Below, piece by piece: positions 56,341 to 64,000 of a stretch of DNA of 64,000 nucleotides (within the stretch, counting starts at the first letter, position 1; each line of letters starts with the position of its first letter). The translations under genes and the position numbers were made by a program. The notes under the pieces are model-generated. The model ran no database searches, was not told the origin of the DNA, and worked only from the letters and a program-made list of their open reading frames with translations. Origin of the DNA: Acestrorhynchus altus (Eukaryota > Chordata > Actinopteri > Characiformes > Acestrorhynchidae); assembly GCA_034509495.1 (NCBI GenBank), contig CM067508.1, positions 21,629,117-21,693,116 on the forward strand, read 5' to 3'.

Positions 56341-59300
56341 TTAAATAAATAAATACACAATTTATTTGTCTGATTCATATGAAAATTGCATGCTGCTACT
56401 CTTTGTCTGATAAAAACAAAAACACAAACATGGCTGTCATCAGCCAATCAGATATCAGCAGGTAATTGACAGTCTCAGAGTATGCCCATCACAATGAAAC
56501 TTCATACATTTCTCCAGGTATGGGCTTTCTACTACTAGTCTAGTACAGGGTCATCTTCTATAACTCCACTCATTCCTCAAGTTCACATTCTTGCAGGCCA
56601 GAACATTTTATAATTGGCAAATACCCCCTGCTGTATCTCCACACTGACTGAATAAGAATACCAGAACCAAAGTTTTGAATTCTGCATGTACAGAGTTACA
56701 AAAGCAATTGGATCCTGGACTTATGTGCAAGGTTTATAAAACAACAACAAAACAACAGAAAAACAGGAACAAGCTTTGAAGAGAAAAGTAAAACTATGAC
56801 GGTAAGCAAACTGACAACAAAGATCAGTAACCAGTAATACAAAGAAACTCATACACATGACAGAGACTAGAAAAAGACAGAGACAAGCAAAGGACTAAAA
56901 GTAGGGACTATAAATGAATAAATAAATGACAAAGGTAACAGGCGGGGCAGGACATGAAACAAACACCTAGAGAAGAGGGCGGAGGAACAAGACACATGAA
57001 CAAAACCAAATGGAAACACAAACATGATTTTATATACACAGAATTTGCATAGTGTAGCTTCTGTCTCAAGAATAGTCCCACACTGATGCATTGGGGCTCA
57101 TTAAAATATAAAATCCTTTGATCCTGGGAATCACCACTTATTGGTGAATTTCTATATTTTTGTTAGGATGTATTATTCAATCATTTTTAAGAATTTAATG
57201 AACTTAATGATGACTTTTTATTTAATGATTACTTTGATGTTACAGATGTTATGTATCGAAATAATGATACACTTAATGATTCACTAAAGGGTTAAACATA
57301 GCATCCATCAGTAATTATATAGCTTGTATTCAGTGATAAGGACTGTCAGGGTTGTCATAGCCTCCTGTAACAGTAGAGAAGGATAACTGCCATGTGACGC
57401 GATCTTCCCCTTCAGCTGTCCTCCAGGCTTTTCCTCCATTCTCGGGGGTTGACATGCTATTGTGACTCGCAGTGCGTTTACTTCTAAGTCCAGCTGATGA
57501 TAGTGTTTTGCCTGCAGCATCTGTGAAGCTGTGAGCTCCTAACCTTGCTCAACATCAGCAAACACATGCCTCTGTCTGTCAGAGAGAGAACGCGGAGTGC
57601 ACTGAGGGAAAACAGCTTCATCAGTTTAATTACAGTCCTCCACAGCCTGCGGTTGATCCTGAGAACTGGCTTCCCACATAAATTAATGATGGCCCTCCCT
57701 CTGGATGGCACTCAAGCTGAGGTGTTAGGAGACTGTGTCGGTAACTTCACAACATTTCCACAACACTCTAGACTATACAGCAACATGTTGTGACAGGCAG
57801 GACTGGAACATCTAAAGCTTGCATCACATTTCTGACAGCATTTGACTTTAGTTTACCTGAGATATACATACCTGTACCTATACACGTACGTACAGAGTAC
57901 ATATTCACATTTACTATGTGGACTGCCCAGTCATTGTTTCTTCTGAAATAAAGGGTATTAAAAAAAGCTTGTCCTACGTTCATTGGAAAAACTGCCTAGA
58001 AAAATGTCTACTAGATTTTAGAGCACAGCTGTGAGGATTTTATTACATTCCATGATAAAAACATGATGTTGATAGTTGAAAATGTTAGGAAAGCTGCTAA
58101 TTCTGGGCTTCATTCACCAATATCTTCATAAGACTTTGTTCTTGTACAAACAAAAACTTGACATCATTTTGTTTTTAAAACACAGAATTGTTCACACTGC
58201 TACTACATTAACAGGTTGAGTCTGGTGAGTCTGGTCTCTACATAAAGTGCCACCTCTTTAAGATTGAGTCTTAACATTAACCTTTAAAACCCTAAGCCAA
58301 TTTTGTGGCATGTTTTCAAAGTTTGATGTACTTTAATTTATTAATTTATAAAGGGGTAAGTGGTTAGATAGGGTAAGTCTTGTAGTGTGTTATGATGTGT
58401 GTATCATGCCTGTAGGTTAAACTGATCCTGAGTTATTAAGCCTAAAAAACAGCATGTAACTGCCCAAAAGGTTGGATCACAGACGTTTTATTGTTTAGAC
58501 ATGCAGTTCATACAATGATAATTGGTGGAACAACTCCAGATCACATGTCTAGGCTAATTAACCAGAGGTAGCAGGACAACTGTGTGATTTTAAACTTTTG
58601 CCTTTAGCACTTTATTTCTGTGCATCTCTATTCTATTCTAATTGTGCTGAGTTACCTCTGAATCAAGCAGAATATTACAATTCACTGAGAATAAAGATGA
58701 CAATAACCACACACATCAACTTTAGAAGTGTAAAGACAAGGGTTGGGTTTGCTGACCCTGTGAATTGCCATGTTTTTTCTCTTCTTCTCCCTAGTTCTAA
58801 ACAAGTTCTTGTCAGAGACAGTGTGATGGTAAACAGCATAATTACTCTGTCACTTTCAGCGAAAGTTTTACCCGTTTCTTGTGTGTTTTTCTCAGAGAGT
58901 AAAATTTTTATTTGATATGTCAAAGCTCTTGTCACGAGAACACAAAATAAAACATTTCCTTCTCATGCCATCAGATGCAAGGTGACAGATCTTCAAGAGC
59001 ACACAGAGGTGTTATGACATTTCTAACATCCAGATCAGCTTAGATCGCAATTATGATATTAGGCACAAAATGTGTACGGAGAAACGCTGTACATCAGATA
59101 ATAGAACTTACCAGAGCTTACCAAGCTGATGGGATTTGACTGTACCCAAAATTGCAAACTCACAATTTAGATTGGACACATACAATGAATGCATGCATAA
59201 ACATTTACTCCTTTAGCAACATGAATAAATCGCCTTAACAGCCTATATTGTGAAATCAACTTTCATTTCAACTTGTTTTAAAATACAAAATAGGAAAAAA

Positions 59301-62300
59301 AGCATTACACTGCGGTGGATCTACAGCCTACCTAGAATCATTGGGTGCAAGGCTGGAATATCCCTTGGACAAGGCATAAATCATGTAACATATGAATAAA
59401 CTATGTAAATTTGTATTTATTTACATAAGCATTTGAGCATTTTCCTTATAGGCAATCAGGCAGGTGATAAAAGCTTGACTATGACTTTGACTATGTTTCA
59501 CAGTTTATGTTTTGTCACTTCCATGTACTGAACTCTCAATATTCAGCTACGCCAAGATAACAACAGTTCTCCATCCTAGGGAACCTTTAAGCTATAAGAG
59601 CAAAGCTCTAGAGGAAAATGAAAACATCCCTCATCTCTTTCATAGCAGGTTATATTATCATACCATGATGTCTAGACTGCCATAGGGTAATATGTAGAAA
59701 ATGGCAAATGGCAGCTTACATTGATTTTAGCCTGCACCTCATAACATACTTTAAATTGACTGCCTAGCCTAGTTGAATTTGATCTTGTAGAAGGCATTGT
59801 TTTATTTCAATATGGCTTAACCTTTTCAGTAATATTGCTCATCGTAGAAGCTCCTGCTGGGACTCCAAGACTGAGCTGTGTATCTTACAGGGAAAATTTC
59901 ATATTGAACAGCTATCAAGGCAACAACATACATCAGTCTCCTTCCCGGGTGAACTGGGATTTAACATCCGTGTTGAGAAAGTTGCTCATGCAGCAGAAAT
60001 GGAAGAATCACACAAGATGGAAAGTGCTCTGTTTACTTTGATAACTCATCAATACGCTGTCCTTGGACACCACTGTATTTCATGTTAGGTCAGAAATGAC
60101 AATAAAATGCCTCAAAGTCATTTTTCTTTTACACTCAATCTAAGCTCTAATGCGCATTTCCTTGATAAGCAATTTAATTATCTCATACATATTCCCTCCT
60201 CTTATTAAGAGTCATATGCTCCATTAATGGCCACTTCCAACCGTGGCCAATCTGAATATGTGGAGGAGCTCTCTGTGTGATAAATAAAAGCAGGGCAATT
60301 CTATTGAGACATAGGCATTTCACAACATGGACATAGCACAAACAATATTGGCTTGATTTAAGAACACTACAAGACTTACCCTATCTAACTGACACTGGAT
60401 ATTTTCTGTTGTAGAGCAGAACTTGGAGAGAGTATAGTTTATATATATATAAAACCATAGTTGATATAATAAATACAAAATAAAAAAATAAATAAAAAGT
60501 ACCGGGCTTATAAGATTCTTTTAGCAGTTCACCCAGGCTAAGGCTGCTTCTTCAGATGTGGTTCCTGAAAGTCTTTCACTTTCAGTTACTCTTGACTCAT
60601 GCTTGAAGTTCTGGCATATTGTATAACCTTTAATCCCACACAGAAGTGACACCAAAAGAATATTATTGCTTTTGTAGGTGGAATTTCAGAATTTGAGGTT
60701 ATTTTTTTGTGTGAAGATGCTCTACACCTTACAATTTGGTATAAAACCTTCAGAAAAGTCAGGAGTGAAATATAAGAAACAGACAACACAAATGGACAGA
60801 AAACTCATCAATGGAGCTATAGAAACCTAGAACTTGTCAGTCGAAGTAAATAATTCATTGCTTCAGTTTGAGGAAAGAGGGAATCTGAAGAAGTGAGAAG
60901 GTTCTGAGTTTATTCTGAGAGCATGAAGGCAGTGCTGTGACAGAGCATTCAGAGACTCCTTTCCAAGCTGGAGAAAAGAAGTTCTGTGACAAGAAGTGAA
61001 GATCAATGGTTGTCACTTTACGCAGAGGAATGAGAATTGAGAATCTTCGCAGTGAGTTGTAGAATTTCATAAAAATAATAGTAAAGGTTATTAAAATTGT
61101 TTCATTCCAAGGTATAACCACAATGAATACCAATGCATCTCACAGAATCAGAATATCATAAACAATGTAAACTGCCATATATATATATATATACTGTATA
61201 TATGTATGTATAACATACACATGGAACTACAATCATGGGGAAAACATCTGACCAGACAGTTGTCCAGAAAACGATCATCAACTCAAGCCCCTCTTGAAAC
61301 AGTCACAATGTCGGAAGCATCATACCTGGACTACAGAGAAAAAGAACTGGACTGGATTGCTGGATTCTTCAGTGCTGCAAAACCAAAACATCTTTCATGC
61401 CTTATGACTGAAATAAACAGGCAGATGGCAAAAGGGTTACACATATGGCCCACACCATCCCTGTTCCCATCTAAAGTTGCTGTGGGCATTTATGATCTGA
61501 ACAGCAACATTTCCAGTACCGCCTGTCTTTAACAATGCTACAATGTCTTTAACAATTCCTGCTACCATCAACCTCTCCTTTAACATTTAACTGAAATAAA
61601 ATTTGACGTACTGGGTTTCTGATTTTCATGAGCTGCTTTTCAAACATATCAGTAAGGAAAAAGGATTTCTCATCCTTTAAGAGTAATATTAAATTATTTA
61701 CAAAAACCTTTTCACAACATTCTAATTTCACGAGATGCACTAATATGCATTACCCGAAGCTGGAAAATGGGAAGTCCTATTCTCCGAAATGTATTGATTA
61801 GCTAATGTAGTCCATTTTCTTCCCTTTCTCATCTGTTAGTCTGTTTTCTCTCATTGTTAGTCATCAGTTCATATTGTTGTACCTCTCTCGAATCTCATCG
61901 TGGAGCTACTAATGCTAATCTGAGAGTCTGAAGGCTCTCACAGTTCTCCAAAGCACACAGAACCAGTTGCCAAATCTGTCTGAACTGCTGTCCATGCTGC
62001 ATTGTCAAGCTGCTCAGCATTGGTTAGAACACTGACTGCCTATTTCTGTCGGTGTGTGACAAGATCAGCCAGTATTTCACACATATCAGTAGGGAAAAAG
62101 GATGTCTCTTATCCTATCAAATGAGATAATGGACTGTTATATTCTTGTGGGAACGCAGGCATGAATGGTGAAGGAGCACTATTGAGACTGTACCTCATAT
62201 CCCAATGAGCTCTCTTTACAATAGAAGCATAAAGCAGCTGTCTGTAGGATTTAAGACCTCACTTACTTTCAATAAAATGAAAATGGCACAGAGTTGAACC

Positions 62301-62439
62301 CACCTTCGAGAGCTTACAAGGCAGCATAATGTCTGTAGTTTTGTTTTGGCTGTGGAATATGATAGCTCCTGTACTACAGGTGGCGCTATAACATGCCATA
62401 AATACTGCCTCTTTTGTACCGACCAGTCATAAGCATTGT
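56341..62439. other. Intergenic, no gene supported
   Basis: Several small (AT)n tracts (60436-60450, 61178-61200). 56710-57060 looks like a dispersed repeat but is unassigned. Non-repetitive, less AT-rich blocks at 57380-57740 and 60120-60330 might be regulatory. The frame at 61206-61532 has no supporting feature. Confidence 0.35.
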
Positions 62440-62815
62440 GACCTCTGTGAGATGAGATTAACCCAATCTAACCCTAAACATAACTGTAAACCTAACTTAA
62501 ACTTAAATCACTCTACAAATGTAAATGTAAATGTAAACATGAATCATAACACTACTCCTTAACCTAATCCAAACAATAACCCAAAACCTAAAGCTTATCT
62601 AACCCTAACTCCAAACTTAATCATAACATTAAATCTAAAGCTAATCCTAACCCTAATTCAAACCTAATAACAACCTGACCTTAACAGCATCCCTATACCT
62701 AAACCTAAATTTAATTCTAACCCTAAAATCATCCCTAATCCTAATCCAATTTAAACCGAACCCTATTTTTAATACTAATCCAAAACCTAGCCTTATAACT
62801 AAACCTTGCCTAAAC
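62440..62815. repeat. Degenerate telomere-like (CCTAA)n tract
   Basis: Dense degenerate cctaa, ccctaa and acctaa motifs over about 370 bp, for example tctaaccctaac at 62599-62610. A smaller echo appears at 63890-63925. Confidence 0.8.
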
Positions 62816-64000
62816 TCATTTCAAGACTAACCTTCCAATGTACAATCCTCAGTATGCAACTCAGAGGTGTGAATATGCAATTTGTACTTTTTGAAATGTT
62901 TAGATGGTTTTGCTATATTTACAATTTGCTATGGTATTCTTGTTTTCACTGCAGCATTCCCAGTCTGAGTGTTGCAGGGTGTAGGGATTCTTTGCATTTC
63001 TCTCACCAGAAATGAATCTAGAGAGAAAACTATACATTAACACAGAAACACTGTACTTTAACCTCAATATATGCAGAAAGATATGTTCCTCAGAACAACA
63101 GACTAAGGATGACACTCTGGCAGAAAGAATCGATATGGTAGAGCGAACACTAAAAGACCCTACATAGCTGTATTTATAAGACTACCACCTACCAGTAAGC
63201 CCTTATATCCTCCTTTACAGAAAAAAAAACTTGATTTTTATTCAAAGATCTGTCATGGTCACTTTAGGATCTCATCCACTCCCTCTCCATTCTGCTGCAA
63301 TGCTCGCACTGAAATTCTTCCTTCAGTAATTCTCCCTGACAAACAGAGAGCGGGAAAACAAGAGATTCTTCCCCTTAAGCCTCTTGGCTATCAGCATTCA
63401 GGAAAGACATGTTTTATAAATCATTTATTGATGTAAACAGAGTCTGACAGATTTATTATAGACAAGTGTGTGAAAAGAAAAATGCTCTCATCCATATTTC
63501 AGTCCAGCGCACATGGTCATTTGTGTGTGTTTTGGAATTTCTTCCAGTTTAATAACTATTAGGCCTTTTGTTTACTTCACGGCTAATTATCAATTCTACA
63601 GATTCCGTTCTTGCAGGTTAGATAAGTGGTTATTTAATGCAAGGTCACTTGTTTACTGCTTGAGGAAAATTTTTTATTTTTTTAACCTATAATTTATTCA
63701 TATTTTAAATAAATGGTTATATATATATGTGAACAGTTGTATAATAATAAGAAGTAATAATAATTGCTACAAAGTGTACTAAATATAGACTGGCTCTCGT
63801 GTCTATGAACATTTTACTGACACAAACCAGACACTCATAAATCAAACAATTTGAACAGAGAATGTTACAAAGCAACCAGTGTAATTACAACCTGAGCCTT
63901 AACCCGTACCCAGACCCTAACTGTGACCAAAGTATAATGTAAAATTAGTGTGGCTTTTCTCTATTAATTCTTTTTTTAATAAGCTACAAAGACAAAAATC
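62816..64000. other. Intergenic right edge
   Basis: AT-rich, with a short (TA)n at 63719-63729. Nothing else recognised. Confidence 0.4.

Noticed and set aside
61206..61532. Plus-strand open frame of 108 codons
   Set aside because: It has a fairly protein-like composition, but starts beside an (AT)n tract and I see no splice partner, promoter or known family. Left unannotated for lack of support.

Overview
The window is nuclear DNA of a vertebrate, almost certainly a teleost fish. Genes have short exons with GT-AG introns. The gaps are filled with Tc1/mariner relics, Rex3-like and other non-LTR retrotransposon ends with (ATGG)n tails, tRNA-like SINEs and many microsatellites, a mix typical of teleosts. 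A narrower placement (otophysan or characiform) is only an impression from the repeats. No bacterial, plasmid, CRISPR or rRNA features were seen.

Left edge (1-1.9 kb): the last two coding exons of a plus-strand gene carry a coiled coil, an IQ motif and a Lys-rich tail, matching IQCG (dynein regulatory complex subunit 9). Facing it on the minus strand, and filling about 1.9-36.8 kb, is a complete LRCH3 gene (leucine-rich repeats plus calponin homology). I could place 21 shared coding exons and two alternative last exons, all in phase: 36714 down to 7791, then either 7467-7273 (membrane-anchored C-terminus, predicted 795 aa) or 3983-3825 (soluble C-terminus, predicted 783 aa). The LRCH3-IQCG tail-to-tail order is also that of the human locus, which supports both names. 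The promoter region holds GC boxes and a perfect NRF1-type palindrome. Intron 1 (about 14.5 kb) starts with a long GAGCT-rich minisatellite just downstream of exon 1.

Right part (36.9-64 kb): no confidently known gene. It contains Tc1-like relics at 37.7-38.5, 39.4-39.8, 44.4-44.9, 48.1-49.35 and 53.2-53.9 kb. Two of these are split by datable younger insertions: an LTR-like 305-bp element with a 5-bp target duplication, and a 135-bp L2-like copy with a 14-bp target duplication. There are also SINEs, a 99-bp tandem duplication, a degenerate telomere-like tract at 62.5 kb and long microsatellites. The most interesting possible new gene is on the minus strand at 42.9-44.0 kb, where three exon-like blocks with splice sites encode protein-like sequence that I do not recognise.

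The points most worth checking are the mutually exclusive soluble and transmembrane LRCH3 ends, the (TG)n tract touching the soluble-form splice acceptor, the overlapping convergent poly(A) sites of IQCG and LRCH3, and the unrecognised 42.9-44.0 kb candidate gene.
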